From Rhodoferax bucti (lineage in GTDB: Bacteria > Pseudomonadota > Gammaproteobacteria > Burkholderiales > Burkholderiaceae_C), in assembly GCF_005876985.1 (NCBI RefSeq), contig NZ_VAHD01000001.1, positions 558,001-622,000 on the forward strand: DNA of 64,000 nucleotides, in the 5' to 3' direction. A model generated the notes under the pieces. That model ran no database searches. It was given only the letters and a program-made list of their open reading frames with translations, and was not told the origin of the DNA. The first letter of the stretch is position 1. Each line of letters opens with the position of its first letter. Made by a program: the position numbers and the translations under genes. Of this stretch, positions 55,175-63,370 are shown in pieces.

Positions 55175-55965
55175 AACTCAAACTCCTGCCCAGCACTGAG
55201 CCAACGGATATCGTGTTCACAAGCAGCCCCCGCCATCGTGCTGTGCTCAAACAAAGCAATTTCATTCATGATGAGGTTCGTTTCTGCAGGCTTGGTATGT
55301 GTGATGTAGATGGGGTACAGGTTGGACTGATCAATGTGGCGTAATTCTTGAGCCAACGTCTGCGGTGCGAGGTGTTTGCTCAGCACCGCAAGCTCCGACT
55401 CTCGGTTGCTGAATGCCGTTTCAATCACCAGCATGCCGACCCTCATCTGATTAATACGCGACCAGAGCGCGGGGTTATGGCCCGTATCTCCGGTGAATAC
55501 CCAGTTCACTCCACCTGCAGACGATGCTGCGTAGCCAACTGCAGGCACGGAATGGCTGGCTGGTAAAGCTTCAATCATCAAGTTGCCGATCTCTCTGACC
55601 TCACCAACGCTGAGCGGGGAAAATTGAATGAAGGGATTCTGAACCGTTGGCAGCAACGTGAAATCGGGCCAGATCACATTATTGAAAACATGTGTTTTCA
55701 ATGCGCTCAGTGTCTCAGGCAAAGCGTGCAAAGTCACCGGGGACTTACGCCGGGATGCCACGGCATCCACCATCAGGGGAAGGGCCGCAATATGGTCGAG
55801 GTGGGAATGGGTCAAAAACACATGATCGATTCCCAACATTTCTTCCAATGTCAGATCTCCCACTCCTGTGCCTGCATCGATGAGCATTGCCGCATCAAGC
55901 AGGAAAGAAGTCGTCTTGCAATCCTTAGCAATTGCTCCTGAACAGCCCAGCACGCGTACCTTCAC
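55171..55965 (-). CDS. MBL-fold hydrolase, cyclic-nucleotide phosphodiesterase-like
   Basis: A 264-residue metallo-beta-lactamase-fold protein. THSHLDHIAALPL gives the metal ligands H53, H55, D57 and H58; VFTGDTGHNP supplies the bridging Asp and YITHTKPAE a late His. HxHLDH is shared by class II 3',5'-cyclic-nucleotide phosphodiesterases, though the rest of that signature is only partly met. Related proteins are often annotated so. Placed directly after a nucleotide cyclase gene (15 bases), a cAMP/cGMP-degrading role is likely but inferred. Cytoplasmic, no signal peptide. Confidence 0.8.
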   Translation of the reverse strand: MKVRVLGCSGAIAKDCKTTSFLLDAAMLIDAGTGVGDLTLEEMLGIDHVFLTHSHLDHIAALPLMVDAVASRRKSPVTLHALPETLSALKTHVFNNVIWPDFTLLPTVQNPFIQFSPLSVGEVREIGNLMIEALPASHSVPAVGYAASSAGGVNWVFTGDTGHNPALWSRINQMRVGMLVIETAFSNRESELAVLSKHLAPQTLAQELRHIDQSNLYPIYITHTKPAETNLIMNEIALFEHSTMAGAACEHDIRWLSAGQEFEL

Positions 55966-55980
55966 CTGCTCGTCTCCATC

Positions 55981-58230
55981 TCATTTGGTTTCGAAATTGG
56001 TAGCACCATCCCAATCAGGATCAAACAGCAAATACCGCATGGAGACTACTCTCTCACTGTAAAGGCGGTAAAGGTACTTATGGGCATTTAAACGGGATAT
56101 GTTCAGTAGCGCCACATCCGCCTGATCCCAGTTTTGCGCGCGGTACGCCTTCAGAAATTGGGTCCACAGCTTAATTTCTTCCAGAACCGCACTCTCAGCC
56201 TTTTTCGCAATAGCGAGTGGGCAAAAGATAGTCACGGACTTGTCTTTGCCTTTCACGCGGACCTTGTCCAACTCTTGCCACACAAAGTCATTCGCCATGC
56301 GCCTTGTCTGCTCGCTCGCCACAATATCAACGCCATACACCTTGGATAGAGACTCCAATCGCGCACCCAGATTTACCGTGTCACCAATCACGGTGTAGCT
56401 GCGCCGGATGTCCGAACCCATGTCACCGACACACATGGTTCCTGTGCTGATTCCTATGCCGATTCCTATCACCGGCAACCCCCGTGCTTGATGGTCTTCA
56501 TTGATCTCTCGCACCACCGCCGCGATATCCAAGGCCGTTGATACCGCTAGATGGGCATGGGCAGAAGATTCGATAGGAGCACCCCAGAAGGCCATCACAC
56601 AGTCGCCCATGTATTTGTCGATAGTGCCACGGTGCCCGCGAATCACTGCCGTCAACTTGCTGAACACGCCAGTCAGCATGGCCTGGAGTTGCAAGGGCTC
56701 CATGGTTTCAGACATGTTGGTAAAGCCCCGCATGTCGCAAAACATCACGGTCATCTCGCGGTTCATCGCCTGCATGCTGTAACTGTCCGGGTCTTCGAGC
56801 ATCTCATCCACCAGCTCTGGAGGCACATAGGTCCCGAACAAGTTCGCAAGATCCCGCTTGGAGCGACTTTCTACAAAATAGCCATAGCTCATATTGAGCG
56901 CAAAAGCGGTTACTGTCATCAGCACAGCAGAAGCCAAGGGCAGCACGAGACCGTGACCGAGGTACAGCCACAGATTAAGCAGCGTCAATGCCGACAACAC
57001 CAGCACACTCAGCAGCACCGCTCTGGCCGCGCTCAAAAGCGGCAAACAAATGGCGAGCATCAGGCCCGACACCATCAAAGTCACCACTTCATACCCGATC
57101 GAATAATCGGGTTTGACCAAGATATGCCCATCCAACAGTGCGGAAATGACATTCGCATGCGTTTCCACGCCGGGATAGGTTTCCCCCACGGGCGTAACGC
57201 GCATATCAAAGAGCCCCAACGCGGTTGTACCCAGCAAAACTATCTTGTTTTTTAGCTCGCCGGGAGGAACTTGCTTGTTCAGAATATCTACCGCAGACCA
57301 ATATTTGAATGAGCCGCCCTGCGAATTGCCTCGCCCCCGATAAGGAATAAGCGCAGTACCACGGCCATCCACCGGGATGTCCAGTGCTTTATCGCCTTGA
57401 ACTAGCGATAGCTTATTTAGAGCCTGATCGTCGCGCGATAGATAGGCTTCTGCTGAAAACTGCGGCACTATTTTTGGCAAGCCAACAACGGCCCGGAATA
57501 TCGCCAAGGAAAGCGACTCGTAATAGTCGTCCTTGTATTGCGCTATCAACGGTATGGAGCGCACCACACCATCTGAATCCGTCACCGAATTGAAGTGCCC
57601 CGCCAAGGGCGCAGCACGCGCGAATTGCTCCAAATTCGAGCCATAGGCCGACCACTCCGGCGCAGGCAGTTGTCGGCCCTCAAGATCACTTGCACCAAAC
57701 ACGGGGAGGGGCAACTGGCCACTCGCACGGCCCTGCGCATCGTTAGTGAAGAAATACCCTAAAACAACGGCCTTGTCTTTGAGAGCCGCAGCAAAACTTG
57801 CGTCGTAATCCAAACGGGGCTTGAGTTGTTGGAGCTTGTCTGTAAAAGACGGCTGGTCTTTCAACTCGTTACCTGCCAACGCCATGAGTTGTTGAAGCCC
57901 CGAACTGTTATCAGGCTCAGCAAAGACGACGTCCACGCCCAGCAACGCGATGTGCTGATTCTGAAACAAGGCGGTTACCAATTCTGCGAGCTTGTTCCGT
58001 CCCCACGGCCAGCGGCCGATCTCCGCCAAACTCTTTTCATCAATATCAACGATGACGATCCGCTCATCCATGGTTTGCGGCATGGTGGCGCGCAGACGAG
58101 CGTCGTAAATGATGTCATCAAGCCGCTGTAGTACGCCCAAGGGAAGAGCACCAGTGGCGTGCAGCAGTGCAAATACCAGCGGTATCAGGGTGACCGCAAT
58201 ACGGGGCCAATGTCGTTTAATGGCCTTCAC
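55981..58230 (-). CDS. CHASE2-domain class III adenylate/guanylate cyclase
   Basis: A 749-residue membrane cyclase. One N-terminal helix leads to an extracytoplasmic CHASE2 sensor (about residues 30-340, VDIDEKSLAEIGRWPWGR, VVLLGTTALGLFD), then three helices (about 360-445) and a class III catalytic domain. MFCDMRGFTNMSE and KYMGDCVMAFWGAP provide the metal Asp pair and a base-specifying Lys; IGDTVNLGARLE supplies Asp/Thr and the transition-state Arg. These suggest adenylate cyclase, but specificity needs an assay. Sits between the FHA and MBL genes with gaps of 20 and 15 bases. Confidence 0.93.
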   Translation of the reverse strand: MKAIKRHWPRIAVTLIPLVFALLHATGALPLGVLQRLDDIIYDARLRATMPQTMDERIVIVDIDEKSLAEIGRWPWGRNKLAELVTALFQNQHIALLGVDVVFAEPDNSSGLQQLMALAGNELKDQPSFTDKLQQLKPRLDYDASFAAALKDKAVVLGYFFTNDAQGRASGQLPLPVFGASDLEGRQLPAPEWSAYGSNLEQFARAAPLAGHFNSVTDSDGVVRSIPLIAQYKDDYYESLSLAIFRAVVGLPKIVPQFSAEAYLSRDDQALNKLSLVQGDKALDIPVDGRGTALIPYRGRGNSQGGSFKYWSAVDILNKQVPPGELKNKIVLLGTTALGLFDMRVTPVGETYPGVETHANVISALLDGHILVKPDYSIGYEVVTLMVSGLMLAICLPLLSAARAVLLSVLVLSALTLLNLWLYLGHGLVLPLASAVLMTVTAFALNMSYGYFVESRSKRDLANLFGTYVPPELVDEMLEDPDSYSMQAMNREMTVMFCDMRGFTNMSETMEPLQLQAMLTGVFSKLTAVIRGHRGTIDKYMGDCVMAFWGAPIESSAHAHLAVSTALDIAAVVREINEDHQARGLPVIGIGIGISTGTMCVGDMGSDIRRSYTVIGDTVNLGARLESLSKVYGVDIVASEQTRRMANDFVWQELDKVRVKGKDKSVTIFCPLAIAKKAESAVLEEIKLWTQFLKAYRAQNWDQADVALLNISRLNAHKYLYRLYSERVVSMRYLLFDPDWDGATNFETK

Positions 58231-58250
58231 TGGGGCTCAGAAAAACGGGC

Positions 58251-58919
58251 TCAGCTTTGCACAAACTGCATTTGAGTTCCGGCCAACTCTACCAAGTCAC
58301 CATTTTTCAGCGGAATCGGGTCTGAACCGATAGGTGCGCCATTCACGGTCGGATTGCCCGCACCCTCGACGTGATGCACTACAAACCCGTGTTGTCGTCG
58401 CGTGATCGCAGCAACTGCGACGCCGGGCTTCCCGATAGTGGTGACCACTTTGGTCAGTGGAACCTCACGTCCGGAGGCAGCCCCTGAGAGTACTTTGATC
58501 GCAGCGTGGAATGCACCCAACCCCTGCGAATCGCCCGCGCTGGCCGCAAATCCGGAATTAGCCGCTTGCGGCGGAGCAGCAAATGCCGGGCGTGCCTGCA
58601 CGATCATGGTTTTATCGAAATTTTCCACCACACCATCAGCAACAAACTTGATTTTGTACTTGCCAATTTCAATGCCGTCGCCATGCTTGAGCTGCTGCTT
58701 TTTCACAGCTTTCCCGTTCACATACGTGCCATTGGTGCTGTTCAGGTCTTCCAAGAACACATCGGAGCCTGCCATCAAAATCACGGCATGCTCTCCACTT
58801 ACTGCCAGGTTATCAATAACGATATCGTTGTAAGGCCTGCGTCCCAAGGTGGTTCTGTCCTTGGTGAGTTGGACTTCTTTGATCACGACCTCATCGATCG
58901 AAACGATCATCTTCGGCAT
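58251..58919 (-). CDS. two-FHA-domain phosphothreonine-binding protein
   Basis: A 222-residue cytoplasmic adaptor. The first FHA domain (about residues 15-95) has all recognition residues: GRR near 27, SGEH near 41 and NSTNGTYVNG near 60. After a linker containing FDKTMIV, a Thr placed like the kinase sites of GarA/OdhI-type proteins, a second FHA-like domain (about 135-220) has TIGKPG, RRQHG and NPTVNG, so its pocket looks degraded. It lies between the phosphatase and cyclase genes and is the natural reader of the kinase's phosphothreonines. Confidence 0.9.
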   Translation of the reverse strand: MPKMIVSIDEVVIKEVQLTKDRTTLGRRPYNDIVIDNLAVSGEHAVILMAGSDVFLEDLNSTNGTYVNGKAVKKQQLKHGDGIEIGKYKIKFVADGVVENFDKTMIVQARPAFAAPPQAANSGFAASAGDSQGLGAFHAAIKVLSGAASGREVPLTKVVTTIGKPGVAVAAITRRQHGFVVHHVEGAGNPTVNGAPIGSDPIPLKNGDLVELAGTQMQFVQS

Positions 58920-58964
58920 GATCGACTCCTTTTCCTGTAGTTGGTTCTGGAAAACACTTGTAAT

Positions 58965-59750
58965 TTACTTCCCTAGCAGCCTGGCAAAAATGCCTTTTTT
59001 TTCTGCTGCTTCGCTCACAGCAACCATCAGTACAGAAATATTGTCTTTTCCGCCATTATTGTTGGCAGCCATAACAAGGCTCTCTGCAATCTGGCCTAGC
59101 CCTGAGCCCTCGGCTACGATTCTAGCGATTACTTCGTCTTGGACCATATCGGACAAGCCGTCTGAGCACATTAGATACACATCTCCCGGCTGTACCTGAT
59201 ACTCGTTGACCTCCAACATGACCGATGGCTCGACCCCCAATGCGCGGGTCACCAAATTCTTGATGGGCGAGACCGCCGCTTGCTCCAGCGTGATCATTCC
59301 TGCGTCGATTTGCTCTTGGAGCAGTGAGTGGTCTTTGGTGACCTGCTGCATCACGCCGTCACGAATGCGGTAGCAGCGTGAGTCACCGATGTGCCCCACC
59401 GTCACCTGGCCGCCCCGGAATACAGCCAATACAAGCGTCGTCCCCATTCCGGCATAAGCGGCATTGGCATTTGCAGAATTAAAGATGGCGAGATTCGCGT
59501 TGTCTACGCAAATCTCCATGGCCCGACGAATCTCTTTGGGTTGCGCCACAGGGCCAGCCTCTACAAGCCAGCGGCTCAACTCTGACTTGATGAATGCCGT
59601 GGCCATGCCGCTGGCAATTTCACCCGCGTTGTATCCGCCCATGCCATCCGCCAACACCGCAACCATCGCCTCTTCGTCGAATGCGACCGAATCCTCGTTG
59701 TTATCTCTGGCGCGGCCAGCGTCCGTGATGGCGTGAAATTGGTAGTTCAT
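58965..59750 (-). CDS. PP2C-family serine/threonine phosphatase (Stp-type)
   Basis: A 261-residue soluble PPM phosphatase that should reverse phosphorylation by the adjacent kinase. Metal-binding motifs are intact: DNNEDSV near residue 17, VLADGMGGYNAGE near 35, VGHIGDSRCYRI near 120, MCSDGLSDMV near 195 and DNISVLM near 237. It begins with the standard MNYQFHAITDAGRARDNNED. It is 24 bases downstream of the kinase gene and 45 upstream of the FHA gene. Confidence 0.95.
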   Translation of the reverse strand: MNYQFHAITDAGRARDNNEDSVAFDEEAMVAVLADGMGGYNAGEIASGMATAFIKSELSRWLVEAGPVAQPKEIRRAMEICVDNANLAIFNSANANAAYAGMGTTLVLAVFRGGQVTVGHIGDSRCYRIRDGVMQQVTKDHSLLQEQIDAGMITLEQAAVSPIKNLVTRALGVEPSVMLEVNEYQVQPGDVYLMCSDGLSDMVQDEVIARIVAEGSGLGQIAESLVMAANNNGGKDNISVLMVAVSEAAEKKGIFARLLGK

Positions 59751-59774
59751 TTTTATGGGTTGTATGAGGCCGCT

Positions 59775-62411
59775 TTATTGCGGACCGGCAGAGGACGCCT
59801 CGGACCGCTGCTGTGCAATCGTCTGAGCAAAGGCTTGAGAATCCTGCTTGCCATCTGAGTTCGATGGCTCAGCCGCGGCCACTGTGCCAGCGACCGCCAC
59901 GGGCTGGTCAATAGGAATGCCTGCCAGCAGTTCCGCTGAAAAATCGCTGCCAGACTGATAGCGTGCAGAAGGCTGCTTACTCAGTGCTTTGCCGACTACG
60001 TACGCAATGTGTGGACTCAACTGGGGTTGGTGCTCCCGTATACCCGCCGCATCTTCATTAGCTATTTTGTACATCAGCTCAGCCATAGACTCTCCACGGA
60101 AAGGCAATACCCCCGTGAGTAACTGGTACAGCATCACGCCCAGGGAATACAAGTCAGAGCGACCATCCACCTTTTTGCCCGCCAGCTGCTCCGGGGACAT
60201 GAAACTGGGGGTACCCAAAACCAACCCGGTTTTAGTTTTACTGCTGTCAGTAATGCGGGCAATACCAAAGTCTGTCACCTTCACCGTATCGGTAGCCTGC
60301 TCGTACATCACATTGGCTGGCTTGATGTCTCTGTGCACCACTTGCTGGCGATGCGCATAGTCCAACGCGAGGGCCACGCGGCTAACAATACTGATCACTA
60401 CCGGTGCCGGCAACAAGTGGCCGGGCTTGGTGTGCTCTGCCAGATCTCGCCCCTTCAGAAACTCCATGGCGATGTAAGCCAGGTCATGCTCCTCACCCGC
60501 ATCAAATATCGTCACGATATTCTGGTGCTGCAACCGGCCCGCTGTCTCGGCCTCTCGGAAAAAACGCTCGCGCGCATCCACCAGCTCGTCGCCCGCAAAC
60601 TCTGCGCTCAACGCCATGGTTTTGATGGCCACAACGCGTCCGATTTTGGGGTCTCTCCCTTGGTACACCACACCCATGGCGCCCTTACCCAGCTCTTTTT
60701 CGACTTGGTATCGACCCAGCATGGGCTTCTCCACCGGCCCACCATCCAGCAACAAGGTGCCACCCGGGTGCGCGGAGGAGCCCAATATGACCGTTTCGGA
60801 AAGCTGCTTGGCACGACCCAACTTGACTTTCACATCCTTGTACGACGGATCAATACTCGCCACGTGCTCGTACACCGATTGGGCTTTATTGAATTGCCGC
60901 TTGCGCTCAAAGTCTTGTGCGAGCCCATACAAATTACCCAGCAGAGCGTCGCTGGGCGCCACACGGCGAAAACGGTCAAAGGCCATATCCAACTGGCCTT
61001 GACCCTGCAACGCCAGCCCCATCATGCGATTGGTCTCTGCCGATTCTTCGTCAGACTTCACCTTACCCGCCTCCGTCATCAGAAAGCGCTTGGTAGTCAG
61101 TCCCACATGCCCGGTCAGCAGCACCAAGGCAGGCAACACAAGCTTTACCCACATGCCTGCGGCCGACAAAAGCCCGTACTCTGCGAGCACAGCGCTTACC
61201 AGCAAAACTGCAGTGCCCAGTGCTCCGGCACCGGCAGATAGGCGTGGCAGCAACCACGCCACATAGCCGCCCACCAAGAGCAGTGCCCCCAAGCTCACCC
61301 ACAACCCCCACGAAGGCTGCACAATGAAATGCTCGCTCAAGATACTAGAGGTGATGTGGGCCACTGTTTCGGCAGGAGACAAGCCCGGATGCCCCGGCAC
61401 CGGAAATTGATTGCCTACGCCAGCGGCAGTCGCGCCCACGATGACGATCTTGTCCGCATACTTGCTAGCCGGTATTTTTCCGCTCACTACGTCGTAGAAA
61501 GAGTCCACCTGGAAAGCGGCGCGCCCATCCCTGTCGCGGTAAAACTGGGGAAGCATCAGCCCTGAGGTCTCCGTCTTGATCTTCAGACGACCAATTTGTA
61601 CCGAATCTCCCGCATTCAAACGAATATCAGCGGGGCCCAGGTTCAAGCTGGTCATCGCAGCCAGCAAGGCCATGGAAGGTACCGCTTTACCGTAGTAGTT
61701 CACCAAAAGGGGCTCAACGCGCACCGCACCGTCCACATCCAACAATTGATTCAGATGCCCGACTCCGGCAGCCTCTTTACCCAGTAACTCAATCGGCATT
61801 TGCCCCCGTGAAGACGCTAGGGCAAACCCGGAAGGATCATTGATCGCGTGCTTCGCAACAAAGGCGGGCAAAGGGCTGTCTGACTTGCCCTGCGGCTCGC
61901 CCAACGTAAACACGGCAGGAATCAACACATTGTTGGCCGCGCGCAAGCTGGCAGCCAACACAGCATCTGTATCTAGCGCCGTTTCGGCCTCCGACAAGGT
62001 GGCCGCCATGGCCTGCACACCAGGGGTTGACTCATCCAAAGCGCTTACTTGGTCTTTGAGCTTCCGGATGTAGACCAAACCAGGATCGATCTGAGGCTCC
62101 AGGAAAAAAACCGTTTGCACCACAGTCTTCGCCTTTGCCTGGGCGAGTAGGTCAATCAACTGGGCTTGGTAGCTGCGCGGCCACGGCCAACGCCCCAGAT
62201 TGGCGATGCTCTGGTCATCAATGGCGATAACGGCAATACGGTCCGACGGTTGTCGGTTGGCAGAGCTGCTCCCCACATCGTAAAACCGGCGCTCCAAGGT
62301 ACCGGCAAAGTCTGTGGTGGTGTACACCACCAGAGAAGCAAGGACCAGCACGATGCCCGTGAACCAGTCCGCCCTCCAAAAACCTGCTTTTTTTGTTTGC
62401 TTTCCAGTCAC
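59775..62411 (-). CDS. CHASE2-domain serine/threonine protein kinase
   Basis: An 878-residue membrane kinase, first gene of the operon. After one helix (about residues 15-32) comes an extracytoplasmic CHASE2 sensor (about 40-345, with IAVIAIDDQSIANLGRWPWP), three helices (about 350-430), a TPR-like stretch (about 455-540), and a Hanks-type kinase domain (567-830). G-loop LGKGAMGVVYQG, Lys in VVAIK, HRDIKPANVM near 690, DFGIAR and GTPSFMSPEQLAG are all intact. A Ser/Gln-rich tail may be autophosphorylated. It shares its sensor type with the cyclase four genes on. Confidence 0.94.
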   Translation of the reverse strand: MTGKQTKKAGFWRADWFTGIVLVLASLVVYTTTDFAGTLERRFYDVGSSSANRQPSDRIAVIAIDDQSIANLGRWPWPRSYQAQLIDLLAQAKAKTVVQTVFFLEPQIDPGLVYIRKLKDQVSALDESTPGVQAMAATLSEAETALDTDAVLAASLRAANNVLIPAVFTLGEPQGKSDSPLPAFVAKHAINDPSGFALASSRGQMPIELLGKEAAGVGHLNQLLDVDGAVRVEPLLVNYYGKAVPSMALLAAMTSLNLGPADIRLNAGDSVQIGRLKIKTETSGLMLPQFYRDRDGRAAFQVDSFYDVVSGKIPASKYADKIVIVGATAAGVGNQFPVPGHPGLSPAETVAHITSSILSEHFIVQPSWGLWVSLGALLLVGGYVAWLLPRLSAGAGALGTAVLLVSAVLAEYGLLSAAGMWVKLVLPALVLLTGHVGLTTKRFLMTEAGKVKSDEESAETNRMMGLALQGQGQLDMAFDRFRRVAPSDALLGNLYGLAQDFERKRQFNKAQSVYEHVASIDPSYKDVKVKLGRAKQLSETVILGSSAHPGGTLLLDGGPVEKPMLGRYQVEKELGKGAMGVVYQGRDPKIGRVVAIKTMALSAEFAGDELVDARERFFREAETAGRLQHQNIVTIFDAGEEHDLAYIAMEFLKGRDLAEHTKPGHLLPAPVVISIVSRVALALDYAHRQQVVHRDIKPANVMYEQATDTVKVTDFGIARITDSSKTKTGLVLGTPSFMSPEQLAGKKVDGRSDLYSLGVMLYQLLTGVLPFRGESMAELMYKIANEDAAGIREHQPQLSPHIAYVVGKALSKQPSARYQSGSDFSAELLAGIPIDQPVAVAGTVAAAEPSNSDGKQDSQAFAQTIAQQRSEASSAGPQ

Positions 62412-62586
62412 AAGGCCCCCACTGAGTCCGCAGACCTGGCGGCCGCTGTTATTCGCAAGTTAAAAACTGACTGAAATGACGATAGCAGAGCCTCAGCGCG
62501 CTCACAAGGCACCCGACCGCACATTTGCAGTTCTGCGGACAAAAGGCCACAGCGCACGATGAGTGGCCGGGTGATCGCGTCAGGCG

Positions 62587-63270
62587 TTATGCGGTCTCAG
62601 GAGCATGGCTCCGGTTCAAGCCTTTGCCCACACCGAGCACGAGGCATGCGCCCACCGCAGCAGCAGCCCAATGCAGCCAGTGGTGTGACTCCACGACCGA
62701 CTTCAGCGCGGTGTCGCTCGCAATGGTTTCGCCGGCGACCCAACCAATCAGCGCAGCCCCCAAAGTCACAATGACCGGGAAGCGCTCCATCAAGCGGATC
62801 ATCAGGGTGCTACCAAAAATCACCAAGGGAATACTGATTGCCAAGCCAAGAACCAATAGCACCATGCTGCCTTGTGCTGCAGCAGCCACCGCAATCACGT
62901 TGTCCAAACTCATGACCAAATCAGCAATCAAAATGGTACGTACCGCCACCATCAGGCCACCTTTGGCACCATCCGCATGGTCGTCCCCATCGCTGTCGGT
63001 CAGCAACTGAACGCCAATCCACAACAGCAAGATTCCACCCACAATTTGCAGGAAAGAAATCTGCATCAGCTTGGCCGCCACCACGGTCAGTGCAATCCGC
63101 AGCACCACTGCGGCCCCGGAGCCGAAAAGCACCGCCTTTTTCTGCTGCTCTACCGGCAAAGAACGGGCTGCCAACGCGATGACCACCGCGTTATCACCCG
63201 ACAAAATGATGTTGATCCAAACGATCTTGATCAGACCGATCCAGAAGTCTGCGTGTTGCAGCAAGTCCAT
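62587..63270 (-). CDS. TerC family integral membrane protein, second copy
   Basis: A 227-residue TerC protein with about seven helices and the metal motifs IILSGDNAVVIALAAR near residue 22 and DLVMSLDNVIAVAAAAQ near 118. It resembles the YjbE-type branch and may handle manganese. Unlike the TerC gene at 47810 it has no yybP-ykoY leader; tandem hairpins separate it from sucD. About 175 bases without a recognisable element lie between it and the kinase gene and must include the operon's promoter. Confidence 0.9.
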   Translation of the reverse strand: MDLLQHADFWIGLIKIVWINIILSGDNAVVIALAARSLPVEQQKKAVLFGSGAAVVLRIALTVVAAKLMQISFLQIVGGILLLWIGVQLLTDSDGDDHADGAKGGLMVAVRTILIADLVMSLDNVIAVAAAAQGSMVLLVLGLAISIPLVIFGSTLMIRLMERFPVIVTLGAALIGWVAGETIASDTALKSVVESHHWLHWAAAAVGACLVLGVGKGLNRSHAPETA

Positions 63271-63287
63271 AGCGTATATATCCAGTT

Positions 63288-63318
63288 AAAAAAAATGCCC
63301 AGTCTTGCGAACTGGGCA
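63288..63318 (-). terminator. Rho-independent terminator between sucD and the second TerC gene
   Basis: On the minus strand TGCCCAGT (63311-63318) and ACTGGGCA (63296-63303) form a perfect eight-pair stem with a seven-base loop, followed by eight T (63288-63295). It is 18 bases before the TerC start, so TerC needs its own promoter or read-through. Confidence 0.85.
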
Positions 63319-63336
63319 TCTGCATGGCAGGAAGAC

Positions 63337-63357
63337 GCCCCTTCGCTTCGAAGGGGC
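63337..63357 (-). terminator. second stable hairpin just downstream of sucD
   Basis: GCCCCTTCG and CGAAGGGGC form nine perfect pairs around three bases, 13 bases after the sucD stop on the minus strand. It has no T run and probably protects the 3' end of the sucCD transcript, working with the terminator that follows it. Confidence 0.55.
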
Positions 63358-63370
63358 ATCTTAATCGCAG

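Noticed and set aside
58251-62411. Type VI secretion phosphorylation pathway (PpkA-PppA-Fha)
   Set aside because: The kinase, phosphatase and FHA trio resembles that pathway, but no tss/vip/hcp/vgrG genes are present and the kinase has a CHASE2 sensor; context points to cyclic nucleotides and a PilB/GspE motor instead.
62412-62586. Possible small RNA or riboswitch between the kinase and second TerC genes
   Set aside because: No yybP-ykoY hallmark, no strong hairpin with T run and no conserved leader motif could be seen; only an unmarked promoter region is supported.
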